A DNA stretch of 64,000 nucleotides from positions 248,001-312,000 of the forward strand of contig NZ_WQLA01000002.1 in assembly GCF_009755275.1 (NCBI RefSeq), read 5' to 3'. The stretch comes from Mucilaginibacter aquatilis. GTDB taxonomy: Bacteria; Bacteroidota; Bacteroidia; Sphingobacteriales; Sphingobacteriaceae. The number at the start of each line of letters is the position of its first letter. Positions within the stretch are counted from its first letter, which is position 1. Below, one piece after another: positions 8,791-17,100 of the stretch. The position numbers were made by a program, and so were the translations under genes. Below the pieces are notes generated by a model. It worked only from the letters and a program-made list of their open reading frames with translations. It did no database searches and was not told where the DNA came from.

Positions 8791-10122
8791 ATGCTGGATA
8801 AGCTGATCTATATTTTACCGGGTATAGTACTGTTATTGTTTGCTGTAAACATTTTTTACAAGGGCAATAATGTACAGTCGTGCCTGCTTTTTGTGCTTAC
8901 CCTTTTACCATTAATGGATTTAAAGGTTACTAACGAAGCATGGGGCGGTTTTAAGGTATTTGATGTAATATGCCTGTATAGCCTGGTATTTTTACTTAAA
9001 GAATTTACCGTAATCAACCATTACAATCCAAACGGTTTTTACTTTTTCCTCTTTGTACTGTTTGCAGCTATCGTACTGCTTGGCGGCTTGGCATCAGAGT
9101 TTCCGTCAAGGGCATACTTAAACTTTTTCAAGGTGTTGCCCATCTTTGTTTTTGCGCGTTTCTTTTTAACCGAATGCTATAAGGATCCAACGTTTCATAA
9201 AAAGGCTGTAAATGGCTTAAAAATAGCTTACGTTGGTGCGTTGTCATTCCTGCTTATACAATCGGTAGTTGGTTTAAGGTTTACTTTCTACCCGCAGCTT
9301 AGCCCAAATACAATTGACCCTATTTTTAAAATCATCAGGTACCCGGGTGTATTTTATGACTCGCAAGCCAGCGGGCAGTATTTAGCTTTAGGAAGCTTCT
9401 TGTTTCTGTATGTTGACAAAGCTGCATCACGCAAAGTTCATTTGCTTAATTACCTTGTATTTGTATTAGCCATTGCGGGTATAAGTTTAGCAGGTAGTCG
9501 TGCTGCATTTGGCGGGTTTGCACTGGGGTTAATTATGGTGTTTTTTATGGCTGCACGGCAATACCGTGTTTACGGTTTAGTTGCTGTAGTGGTTGGCTAC
9601 CTTATATTTTCGTTTGTGTCTCTCCAGACCGGTGTATTTGACCGTACCAAAAACTTATCAGAAGATTTCTTGTTCCGTCAGAGTATATGGAAAGAGGCGT
9701 TTGAGATATCTAAAAAGCATCCGTTGCTGGGTATTGGCTCAGGTAATTATCAAAATTACGTAATACGGCATGCACAAGGGCAGTACCTTGAAGTTGAAAA
9801 CGGGCAGCTGGTTTATTTTGATCAGCCCGAAAACGGCTACTTGAAAATTATGTCAGAATTGGGCTTTATAGGCTTTGGCATTTTTGTGCTGTTTTTAATA
9901 ATACCATTTTTAAAGGGATTTATTTATTACATAAAGGGCATATATAATAGCAACGTTGCCTTTTTTATGGCCGGACTTATCAGTTGGGCAATTGCCTTTA
10001 ATACCGTATACTCAATTTACGATTACCGTATACTAATAATGGTAGTGAGCATGATTGTGCTTATTGTGTCCTACCCTGTTTATGATGATGAAGCTGAACT
10101 TATCCCGAATAAAGAAATTTGA
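8791..10122 (+). CDS. O-antigen polymerase/ligase-like membrane protein (Wzy type)
   Basis: A 443-residue protein with about eleven hydrophobic segments. A large extracytoplasmic loop (about residues 280-350) contains WKEAFEISKKHPLLGIGSGNY, the typical Wzy_C / O-antigen ligase signature. The preceding helix has AGSRAAFGG, a motif shared by this superfamily. In this context it most likely polymerises repeat units flipped by the next gene's product. A ligase role cannot be excluded from sequence alone, but export and co-polymerase partners alongside favour a polymerase. Confidence 0.88.
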   Translation: MLDKLIYILPGIVLLLFAVNIFYKGNNVQSCLLFVLTLLPLMDLKVTNEAWGGFKVFDVICLYSLVFLLKEFTVINHYNPNGFYFFLFVLFAAIVLLGGLASEFPSRAYLNFFKVLPIFVFARFFLTECYKDPTFHKKAVNGLKIAYVGALSFLLIQSVVGLRFTFYPQLSPNTIDPIFKIIRYPGVFYDSQASGQYLALGSFLFLYVDKAASRKVHLLNYLVFVLAIAGISLAGSRAAFGGFALGLIMVFFMAARQYRVYGLVAVVVGYLIFSFVSLQTGVFDRTKNLSEDFLFRQSIWKEAFEISKKHPLLGIGSGNYQNYVIRHAQGQYLEVENGQLVYFDQPENGYLKIMSELGFIGFGIFVLFLIIPFLKGFIYYIKGIYNSNVAFFMAGLISWAIAFNTVYSIYDYRILIMVVSMIVLIVSYPVYDDEAELIPNKEI

Positions 10123-11548
10123 TTATCGGCAATCGGCGCTGGTAAAAAATAGTATTTGGGGTATACTTGCTAACGGGCTGCAAATACTATTCGTATTCTT
10201 GTTTTTTTCTATACTGGCACGCCGGTATCCCGCCCCTGTTTTTGCCCAGTTTTTAATATCAACAACGGTATACCAGCTTATTGCTGCATTCTCATCAATG
10301 GGTTTGGGGCAATGGTTTATACGCCAATACGTTACCGAAGAAGATCAGCCCGGGTTTACTTCCAAGTTTTTGAAAACGCAATTGGGTTTAGGCATTGCTT
10401 TTTACCTGGTTAACATTGTTGTAGCGTATATGCTTTACAATGATGAGCAGATAAGAAATCTTTGTTTGATACTGGGTACCAATATTATTTTCGACAACTT
10501 TATTAATGCTATAAAAAGCCTTAATGTGGTGCAAAATGAGCAACGCAAAACAGCATCTATATTGGTAATAGATGGTTTTTTAAGGCTCTTAATTGGTGTT
10601 GCGCTGTTTATTTATGTAGTGCCCATTACCCAACTTGCCGTTGCTGTAATAGTGGTAAGGCTGCTTACTTTAGGATTGTTTATCAAAGTAGGATCATCAG
10701 ACACGATAACCTTGCGGGCAATTGGGCTTGCTAAAATTAATTACGCCGATTTAAAAGAACTTATTGTTAAAAACTGGCAGTTTATTGTTATCGGCAGTAT
10801 ATCAATCATTTACTGGAAAATTGGAAACATATTAATTTCCAAGATGCTTACGCTGCAAAGTGTTGCCAATTATGAGGTTTCCTTCCGTATATTTTCGGTA
10901 TTGCAAATAATGCCGGTTATTGCCTCAACTACCATATATCCTCAATTTATTAAGTTTTATAACGAAGGCAACTTTACAAAACTGAACAAGCTTTACAAAA
11001 ATGTATTTGTGGGGTATACAATATTTGCCCTTGCATCATATACTTTCATTTATCTGTTTGCTGACTTTATTATACCCACCGCGTTTGGTAGCGGCTACCC
11101 CGGCGCGGTTGAGTGTTTGCAACAAATGTTTCTTACATTTTTAATTCTGCCAACAGTACTTTTGCAAGCTAATTTATTAGTTGCCATAGGCCTCGAGAAG
11201 CTGGATATGTGGTTTAACGTTGTGAGTTTATTAATTAATATTGTTGGTTGCCTGGCAGGCTTGTATTTTTTCAAAAACCTGACAGCAGTCAATTACTCGG
11301 TATTTGCATCGTTTTTAATATTCCACTTGTTGCAGGATTTTTCTTTAATCAAAAAGCAGTTCATGACCCTAAAGCATTGCATCATATTTTATACAGCCAT
11401 TTGTATAACCATATTGGCATGTATAAAATTGGCACCGTTAATAAATCCATATGCATTTTTCATGGGCTTTTTAGTGGTAGCAGGTATGACTGCATTTGCT
11501 TTTTTTGCCAACAAAAGTGTTGATACGTTAAGCGGAGGTAAGGCATGA
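10082..11548 (+). CDS. polysaccharide flippase (Wzx/MOP superfamily)
   Basis: Multi-spanning inner-membrane protein that would flip lipid-linked repeat units to the periplasmic side. The frame begins at 10055, but three consecutive ATGs at 10082-10090 precede the charged segment and first helix, so a start there is more likely; the exact one is undecided. About fourteen hydrophobic segments are spread over 488 residues. It overlaps the end of the polymerase gene by about 40 bases and its stop overlaps the next start (ATGA), indicating translational coupling. Confidence 0.88.
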   Translation: MMMKLNLSRIKKFDYRQSALVKNSIWGILANGLQILFVFLFFSILARRYPAPVFAQFLISTTVYQLIAAFSSMGLGQWFIRQYVTEEDQPGFTSKFLKTQLGLGIAFYLVNIVVAYMLYNDEQIRNLCLILGTNIIFDNFINAIKSLNVVQNEQRKTASILVIDGFLRLLIGVALFIYVVPITQLAVAVIVVRLLTLGLFIKVGSSDTITLRAIGLAKINYADLKELIVKNWQFIVIGSISIIYWKIGNILISKMLTLQSVANYEVSFRIFSVLQIMPVIASTTIYPQFIKFYNEGNFTKLNKLYKNVFVGYTIFALASYTFIYLFADFIIPTAFGSGYPGAVECLQQMFLTFLILPTVLLQANLLVAIGLEKLDMWFNVVSLLINIVGCLAGLYFFKNLTAVNYSVFASFLIFHLLQDFSLIKKQFMTLKHCIIFYTAICITILACIKLAPLINPYAFFMGFLVVAGMTAFAFFANKSVDTLSGGKA

Positions 11549-12714
11549 CGGTAGCCTACTATACCTCTACGTTTTTTTTAGATTTATCGCTTGATGTAAT
11601 TAATGTACTTAAGCAGCATGTTAACCTGCATGTGTTTATTGAGGTTACGACCGCCTCAAAAAATGCTACGGTTGCTAACATCAGCGAGTTGCCGGCAAAT
11701 AAACTGTTGGCTGAACCAAACGAGGTTTTAAGTGCAGATGCGCTTCAAAAGTTGGCGCCTTATTTTGAAGGAACGGCCAGCACGCAGTTCGTTATTCATA
11801 GCCACCCAAGCGGTTTTTCATGGTCAACCATTAAAGCTTCGCGTGCTGTTTACAATTTTATGAAGCCCTTTAAGCCTTCGGCATTTTACTTTGAAGGCTA
11901 TACTTTAAGAACTGTTGGTTTGCTCCCATACCTTCTTGGCATTAAAAAGGTCTTTTTAACCATACATGATCCCATACCCCATACAGGTGAGGGAAGCTGG
12001 AAAATAAGTATGCCTAATTACATGTTCTTCAAGCTTCCGCTTAAACGATTCTTTGTATTCTATTCGGAGTTTGCCAGGCAGTTATTTATTAAAAACTATG
12101 CAGGCGTAACAGGTGAAAAGTTGCTGATTGCAATGAAGCCATATAGTTATTTTAAACTGCCGTCGGTAACAGAGATTAACGGGGAATATATATTGTTTTT
12201 TGGGCGGATATCGGCCTATAAAGGTGTTGATGTATTGCTGCAGGCCATGCAGCAGGTTTTTGAGGAATACAAGAACGAAAAGCTCATTATTGCCGGTAAA
12301 AGTGCCAACGGATTTGTAATAAATGATAAGCACATTGGCACTAATAGTAACGTTGAAATAATTAACCGTTACATTGATAATAAAGAATTGGTAGATTTGA
12401 TAAGCCGGGCAAAATTCATTGTTTGCCCATATTTAGATGCAACGCAAAGCGGTGTTTTAATGACAGCTTTTGCGCTTAATAAAACTGTCATTGCATCTGA
12501 CGTTGGCTCGTTTCCTGAATTTATAACTGATAATTATAACGGCTTGCTGGTGCCGCCTTCAAACCCTACCTTGCTTGCGGATGCCATACAGCGGGCACTG
12601 AAAGATGATTATTATAAAACTCTTCAAGCGAATCTTGTTCAGCAAAATAACCAAACTTCATGGCAAAACAGTTTTGCTAAGCTGATAAACAACCACCTAA
12701 AGCACAATGAGTAA
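11545..12714 (+). CDS. family-4 glycosyltransferase
   Basis: Retaining GT-B glycosyltransferase that adds a sugar to the growing repeat unit; donor and acceptor cannot be told from sequence. The C-terminal Rossmann domain is clear: FFGRISAYKGVDVLLQAM (about residues 219-236), then QSGVLMTAFALNKTVIASDVG and the GLLVPPSNP segment, as in GT4 proteins. The N-terminal domain is divergent. ATGA overlap with the flippase gene, and an 8-base overlap with the following acyltransferase gene. Confidence 0.9.
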   Translation: MTVAYYTSTFFLDLSLDVINVLKQHVNLHVFIEVTTASKNATVANISELPANKLLAEPNEVLSADALQKLAPYFEGTASTQFVIHSHPSGFSWSTIKASRAVYNFMKPFKPSAFYFEGYTLRTVGLLPYLLGIKKVFLTIHDPIPHTGEGSWKISMPNYMFFKLPLKRFFVFYSEFARQLFIKNYAGVTGEKLLIAMKPYSYFKLPSVTEINGEYILFFGRISAYKGVDVLLQAMQQVFEEYKNEKLIIAGKSANGFVINDKHIGTNSNVEIINRYIDNKELVDLISRAKFIVCPYLDATQSGVLMTAFALNKTVIASDVGSFPEFITDNYNGLLVPPSNPTLLADAIQRALKDDYYKTLQANLVQQNNQTSWQNSFAKLINNHLKHNE

Positions 12715-13765
12715 GTTTGCCGTTAGCGAAAGAAGAACCGTTTGGATGGACAATTTACGTGTAGTTGCAACCATTGCTGTAATTATCATACATGTAGCTA
12801 CCCCCGCTGTGTTTACGCAATTTAACGTAAACAACAATCACTGGTGGATTGGTAACGTTTACGCCTCAATTTGTCGTTTTTGTGTGCCTGTATTTTTAAT
12901 GCTAACCGGCGCTTTACTTTTACCTCAACAACAAAACTTAAGAACGTTTTTAAACAAACGGTTTAAGCGTGTACTATTGCCATTTATATTTTGGTGCTTT
13001 ATTTATATAGCATTCAACCTGGCTTTAAAAGTTAGAGATGGAGGTACCAGTGCAGCATTAAGTAATTTACCGGTATGGTTATATGCTCAATTTACACAAG
13101 CGCCGGCACCTCATTTATGGTATATTTATATGCTTATCGGCCTTTATCTTTTTATTCCAGTTATTCAGCCGTGGGTTGTTAACGCAAGTAACAAAGGTAT
13201 TTTGTTCTTTTTGGCTATATGGATATTAACAATTTTGGTTGGGCAATTTAGTTTAGTGCCATCAAACTCACCGCTTGATTTGCGTTATTTTAGCGGCTAC
13301 ATAGGCTATGTAATAACAGGCTATTTTATTGCACACCGGCTTTCTGTTACCATTAATGTTAAATTAATTGCAGTGTTTTTATTCATTGCAGGGGTTGCAA
13401 GTACCCTATTGGGTACCAATAAAATCACACAACAAGCTGGCGCGTTTTCACATGCCTATTACGAATATTTAACTATAAATGTATTATGTGCTGCTGTAGG
13501 TATTTTTGTATTATTTAAAAGTCTTGCGGCCTCTGTAAATGAGAGTGCTCCAAGTTTGCTAAGCAAGTTTGTGGCACGTTATGGCTACGGAATTTATCTG
13601 GCTCATTTGTTAATAATCAGCATTTTATCGCATTTTAACATCGACTATAAACTTGTTACACCGGTTTTAGGCATACCGTTAACTGCGGTTATATGTATGG
13701 CCATAAGCGCAGGTTTGGTTTACATCATTCATAAGCTCCCCTATGGAAAATATTTTGCAGGATAA
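12707..13765 (+). CDS. membrane acyltransferase, family 3
   Basis: About ten hydrophobic segments over 352 residues. The N-terminus has the family-3 pattern WMDNLRVVATIAVIIIHV, including the conserved histidine in helix 1 and the RxxR-type basic segment FLNKRFKRVLLPF (about residues 82-95). Such proteins transfer acetyl or other acyl groups to sugars, so this gene likely decorates the exopolysaccharide. It overlaps the preceding glycosyltransferase gene and abuts the hexapeptide acetyltransferase gene. Confidence 0.9.
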   Translation: MSKFAVSERRTVWMDNLRVVATIAVIIIHVATPAVFTQFNVNNNHWWIGNVYASICRFCVPVFLMLTGALLLPQQQNLRTFLNKRFKRVLLPFIFWCFIYIAFNLALKVRDGGTSAALSNLPVWLYAQFTQAPAPHLWYIYMLIGLYLFIPVIQPWVVNASNKGILFFLAIWILTILVGQFSLVPSNSPLDLRYFSGYIGYVITGYFIAHRLSVTINVKLIAVFLFIAGVASTLLGTNKITQQAGAFSHAYYEYLTINVLCAAVGIFVLFKSLAASVNESAPSLLSKFVARYGYGIYLAHLLIISILSHFNIDYKLVTPVLGIPLTAVICMAISAGLVYIIHKLPYGKYFAG

Positions 13766-13766
13766 A

Positions 13767-14315
13767 ATGAATTTTTTTGAATTTGTTTTCCAGGATTGGA
13801 GGGCAAATCAAGGTAATATTAAAGGACGCTTAATTTTGGTTTTGTTCAGAATTGCCAATTTTTGCGCACGCAGAAGGATATATTATTACCTTGGGTTTTT
13901 ATACCTGCTGTTTTACCGCATTTTGGTTGAATGGTTTTTTAGTACCGAAATTCCATGGAATACAAAAATAGGCAGGAATCTTCGGCTTTATCACGGGCAG
14001 GCTTTGGTGATGACAAACCAAGTTGTAATTGGCCATAATTGCACCTTAAGGCAAAGTACAACCATTGGAAATAAGCAAACCGCAACAGGGTTTAGTACCT
14101 CGCCCGTAATTGGCAATCATGTTGATATAGGCAGCAATGTATGTATAATAGGGCCGGTAACCATAGCCGATTATGTTAATATTGGTTGCGGTGCAGTTGT
14201 TGTTAAAAGTGTAGATCCTTATTGCGTGGTAACCGGCAATCCCGGTGTTATGCGTAAAAGGAAAGATTGGCAGGATATAAGTTTAATAGATGAGCAAACC
14301 AAGAGTATTATTTAG
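13767..14315 (+). CDS. serine-acetyltransferase-like hexapeptide (LbH) transferase
   Basis: Start placed at 13767, one base after the upstream stop; an in-frame ATG at 13743 would overlap the acyltransferase gene. Residues about 60-170 form a left-handed beta-helix with hexapeptide turns (VVIGHNCTLRQSTTIGN, VIGNHVDIGSNVCIIG) and the CysE-like ending VTGNPGVMRKR. Members in polysaccharide loci are usually O-acetyltransferases acting on sugars. A cysteine-synthesis role is unlikely here because the CysE N-terminal domain is missing and the context is glycan synthesis. Confidence 0.87.
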   Translation: MNFFEFVFQDWRANQGNIKGRLILVLFRIANFCARRRIYYYLGFLYLLFYRILVEWFFSTEIPWNTKIGRNLRLYHGQALVMTNQVVIGHNCTLRQSTTIGNKQTATGFSTSPVIGNHVDIGSNVCIIGPVTIADYVNIGCGAVVVKSVDPYCVVTGNPGVMRKRKDWQDISLIDEQTKSII

Positions 14316-15396
14316 TGTGCCAACACGGCATCACGTTGAAATTGCGTTAGACGAATTGGAGGGTTTGCAGGAGCTTGGTTTTGCTTGCGCAAGTTTTGAT
14401 TATGCCGCCAGGGAAGGTGTTGTGTCGAAGTTTGGCAGGCTTAAAGTACTAATTGAAAATGCTTTTGAGTTGGTGAAAGTTGCACGCGGCTTTAAGCCCG
14501 ATGTTATCTATTTTAATTCTCGCCTGGAAAAATTAGCCGGTTTTCGCGACTTTATTACCATTGCTATTTGCAAAATATTATACCGTGGCCCTGTAAAGTT
14601 TGTTATTAAATCACACGGATCAGATATCGACGTTTTAAATGAATCAAATGGTTTTTGGGGAAAATTGATACTGCCTTATCTTAGAAGAAACGTAGCTGGC
14701 TGGCTTTTTTTGTCAACAGAAGAAAAGCAAAAGACCATCGAAACAAATTATTTTTCTCCAAATAATATTTTCGTTACCAAGAACATAGTTCGTACAAATC
14801 AGTTCAAAAAAGCGGCTGATTTTAAGGCAAAGCTCAATATTCCCGAGCATCATTCGGTATTTCTTTTTGTAGGAAGGGTTATTGAAGAAAAGGGTATTTA
14901 CGATGTGATAAAGGCATTTGCTACAATTGCAGCTCATGATACCGACGTAACGCTTATTGTTGTTGGCGATGGTGCAAGCCTTAGCGGTGTAAAAGACTTA
15001 AGTAAAGCCTTAAAGGTTGATAACCGTATTTACTTTACAGGTTTCATACCCGAGCAGGATGTAGTAAGTTACTACGCCAACTGCGATGTATTGGTATTTC
15101 CAACTTATTTCCCCGAAGGCTTTCCTATGGCTTTGTTTAACTCCGTAGCTGCTGGCATGGCTGTGGTTACTACGCCTACCAGGGCAGCAACCGACTACCT
15201 TACAGAGTATGAAAACTGTATTTGGGTTGAGCCCAAAAATTCTAAAAGCGTTAATGCTGCCATGCTTAAGTTGTTGAATGAGCCTACATTGGCTAATACT
15301 ATGAGAAGTAAAAATGTTGTTAAAGGAACAGAGTTTAGCCGTGCGGTTGTATGCAGCGAATTAGCTACAATATTAAACACAATTTGTAAAGCGTAA
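14290..15396 (+). CDS. family-4 glycosyltransferase
   Basis: Second GT-B transferase of the cluster, 368 residues. The acceptor domain begins MSKPRVLFSVPTRHH. A central IKSHGSDID segment resembles the His-containing loop of GT4 enzymes. The donor domain shows FVGRVIEEKGIYDVIKAF (about residues 197-214), then VVGDG and the EGFPMALFNSVAAGMAVVTT motif with the conserved glutamate of the EX7E type. It overlaps the preceding gene by 26 bases in another frame and shares one base with the next start codon. Confidence 0.92.
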   Translation: MSKPRVLFSVPTRHHVEIALDELEGLQELGFACASFDYAAREGVVSKFGRLKVLIENAFELVKVARGFKPDVIYFNSRLEKLAGFRDFITIAICKILYRGPVKFVIKSHGSDIDVLNESNGFWGKLILPYLRRNVAGWLFLSTEEKQKTIETNYFSPNNIFVTKNIVRTNQFKKAADFKAKLNIPEHHSVFLFVGRVIEEKGIYDVIKAFATIAAHDTDVTLIVVGDGASLSGVKDLSKALKVDNRIYFTGFIPEQDVVSYYANCDVLVFPTYFPEGFPMALFNSVAAGMAVVTTPTRAATDYLTEYENCIWVEPKNSKSVNAAMLKLLNEPTLANTMRSKNVVKGTEFSRAVVCSELATILNTICKA

Positions 15397-15947
15397 TGGG
15401 CATAGTAAGCTTTTTGAAAAAAATAAGGAACGAATTTTTAAGAAAGGTAAAGTACCGTCATTATAAAATTGGCCCCAATTTTTATAGTGGTATAAGGGTA
15501 AGAATATGGGGGAAGCAAAGAATAGAGATTGGTAAAAACTTTTACATCGGTCGCGATTCGTTCATAGAAACTGATGTGGTAATAGGCAACAATGTAATAA
15601 TGGCTAACCGTACTGCTATTGTTGGCCGTTATGATCATCATTACCAGCAAATAGGTGTTCCCACCCGTTTAGCCTCGCAAATTAGAGATGCAGACTATAA
15701 CTGGCATGGCCTTAATAGTTTAACCATTATTGAAAACGATGTTTGGGTAGGTTATGGAAGTACTATACTTAGTGGCGTTACTATCAAAACAGGAAGTGTA
15801 ATAGCTGCAGGTTCAGTGGTAACTAAAGACGTTGATGCTTACTCCATTTACGCAGGAGTGCCTGCAAAAAAGGTCAGAAACCGTTTTGAGTGTCAGGATG
15901 ATTTAGACGAACACATACGTTTAAGTGCTCAAAAAGGCTATATTTAA
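15396..15947 (+). CDS. hexapeptide-repeat O-acetyltransferase (WcaF/maltose-acetyltransferase-like)
   Basis: A 183-residue left-handed beta-helix protein. Hexapeptide turns run from about residue 35 to 165 (IEIGKNFYIGRDSFIETDVVIGNNV, read in part). It has a characteristic NDVWVGYGSTILSGVTI segment and ends with the IYAGVPAKKVRNRF element of sugar O-acetyltransferases. Last gene of the tightly packed run that begins at 5544; the next gene on this strand lies almost 400 bases further on. Confidence 0.9.
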   Translation: MGIVSFLKKIRNEFLRKVKYRHYKIGPNFYSGIRVRIWGKQRIEIGKNFYIGRDSFIETDVVIGNNVIMANRTAIVGRYDHHYQQIGVPTRLASQIRDADYNWHGLNSLTIIENDVWVGYGSTILSGVTIKTGSVIAAGSVVTKDVDAYSIYAGVPAKKVRNRFECQDDLDEHIRLSAQKGYI

Positions 15948-16335
15948 CTAAAAATACGGGTAAAATTACCTATAAGTTAACATCCGAAATTAATTTATGG
16001 TAAAATGGTCAATGGCAGCAAATTTGCCTAATATAAGTAAGTCAGTTAAATCTTTTGGATTTACAGATTATTTAACTTAATAGGAAATAAATATTTGCAT
16101 TATTAAAATAGTTTCTCAATAATACAATTGATGCCACTATAAGTAAAATTTAAAAAGTATAAGTTAGGCGTTGGAAAAAATTTTAAATGCCTAACTAGTA
16201 AGGTTTAAAACCTTTGGTTGTAAAGGTGGGAAGATGGGATGACACAGGGGTTAATTATTTTGCTTAAAATAGCGCCGAAAAGTGTTGAAAGTTAACGATT
16301 GATAACTGCAGATTAATAAAGAAGGAGATGAACTA
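15948..16335. other. non-coding gap between main exopolysaccharide run and WecG-type gene
   Basis: A 388-base AT-rich interval with no credible ORF. It contains a strong inverted repeat (AGTTAGGC 16162-16169 / GCCTAACT 16189-16196, extendable inward by three more pairs) followed at 16200-16214 by the near-palindrome AAGGTTTAAAACCTT. Neither is followed by a clear T-run. A near-match -7 box (AATATTTG, 16090-16097) is the only promoter-like sequence I could find. Confidence 0.5.
16322..16327 (+). promoter_or_regulatory. strong Shine-Dalgarno of the WecG-type gene
   Basis: AAGGAG lies 8 bases before the ATG at 16336. Most genes in this window show no recognisable Shine-Dalgarno, as is usual in Bacteroidota, so this one stands out and fixes the start. 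Confidence 0.6.
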
Positions 16336-17100
16336 ATGGAACAAATTGAAGATGCTGAAAAATTTCTTGATTACCCGCTGTATACCAAATCGCTTAACGA
16401 TCTTCCGTTAAAATCATCGCTATTAGTCAATACAATTAATCAGTACTCATTTTGTATGGCTAATGAAGACATGGGCTTCAAGGAGTCTTTACAAATGTCA
16501 GATGTGCTTTTACCTGATGGTATTATGGTGGTTGCCGCCGAATATGTAATGACCGGTAAGGTAATTAAAAAAATATCAGGGGCAGACTTACACCGCCATT
16601 TACTCGAAGATTTGAACGCTAAAGGTGGCAGCTGTTTTTACTTGGGATCGAGCCAGCAAACGCTTGAAAAAATAAAGAACCGCATGGCCAAAGAATATCC
16701 TAACGTAAGAGTTGGTGTTTATTCGCCGCCGTTTGCAAAAACGTTTACTGAAGAAGAAAACGACGAAATAATCAACTCAATAAACGAATTTAAACCTGAT
16801 GTTTTATTTGTTGGTATGACTGCTCCGAAACAGGAAAAATGGTCATACGCTAATAAAGACAGGATTGATGCTAAAATGATTTGTACTGTAGGCGCTGTGT
16901 TTGATTTTTATGCAGGAACCATTAAACGCCCCAGTAATATTATGATTGATTTGGGTTTAGAGTGGCTTGGCCGTTTGGTTAAAGAACCTAAGCGCTTGTG
17001 GAAAAGATATTTAGTTTACGGGCCGGTGTTTGTTTGGCTTATTGCTAAAGAGCGTGTGAAGAAAAGCATATTCGGCATCTTCTTTAGTCACGCCATTTAA
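16336..17100 (+). CDS. WecG/TagA/CpsF-family glycosyltransferase
   Basis: GT26-type transferase that typically adds N-acetylmannosamine or a related sugar to a lipid-linked acceptor. Visible family motifs: LLPDGIMVV and SGADLHRHLL (about residues 58-92), then the diagnostic PDVLFVGMTAPKQEKW (about 154-170) and the basic C-terminal EWLGRLVKEPKRLWKRY. It stands apart from the main operon with its own ribosome-binding site, so it may be separately regulated. Its 3' end overlaps a convergent beta-helix gene by 17 bases. A conventional initiating phosphoglycosyltransferase was not found in the window. Confidence 0.93.
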   Translation: MEQIEDAEKFLDYPLYTKSLNDLPLKSSLLVNTINQYSFCMANEDMGFKESLQMSDVLLPDGIMVVAAEYVMTGKVIKKISGADLHRHLLEDLNAKGGSCFYLGSSQQTLEKIKNRMAKEYPNVRVGVYSPPFAKTFTEEENDEIINSINEFKPDVLFVGMTAPKQEKWSYANKDRIDAKMICTVGAVFDFYAGTIKRPSNIMIDLGLEWLGRLVKEPKRLWKRYLVYGPVFVWLIAKERVKKSIFGIFFSHAI

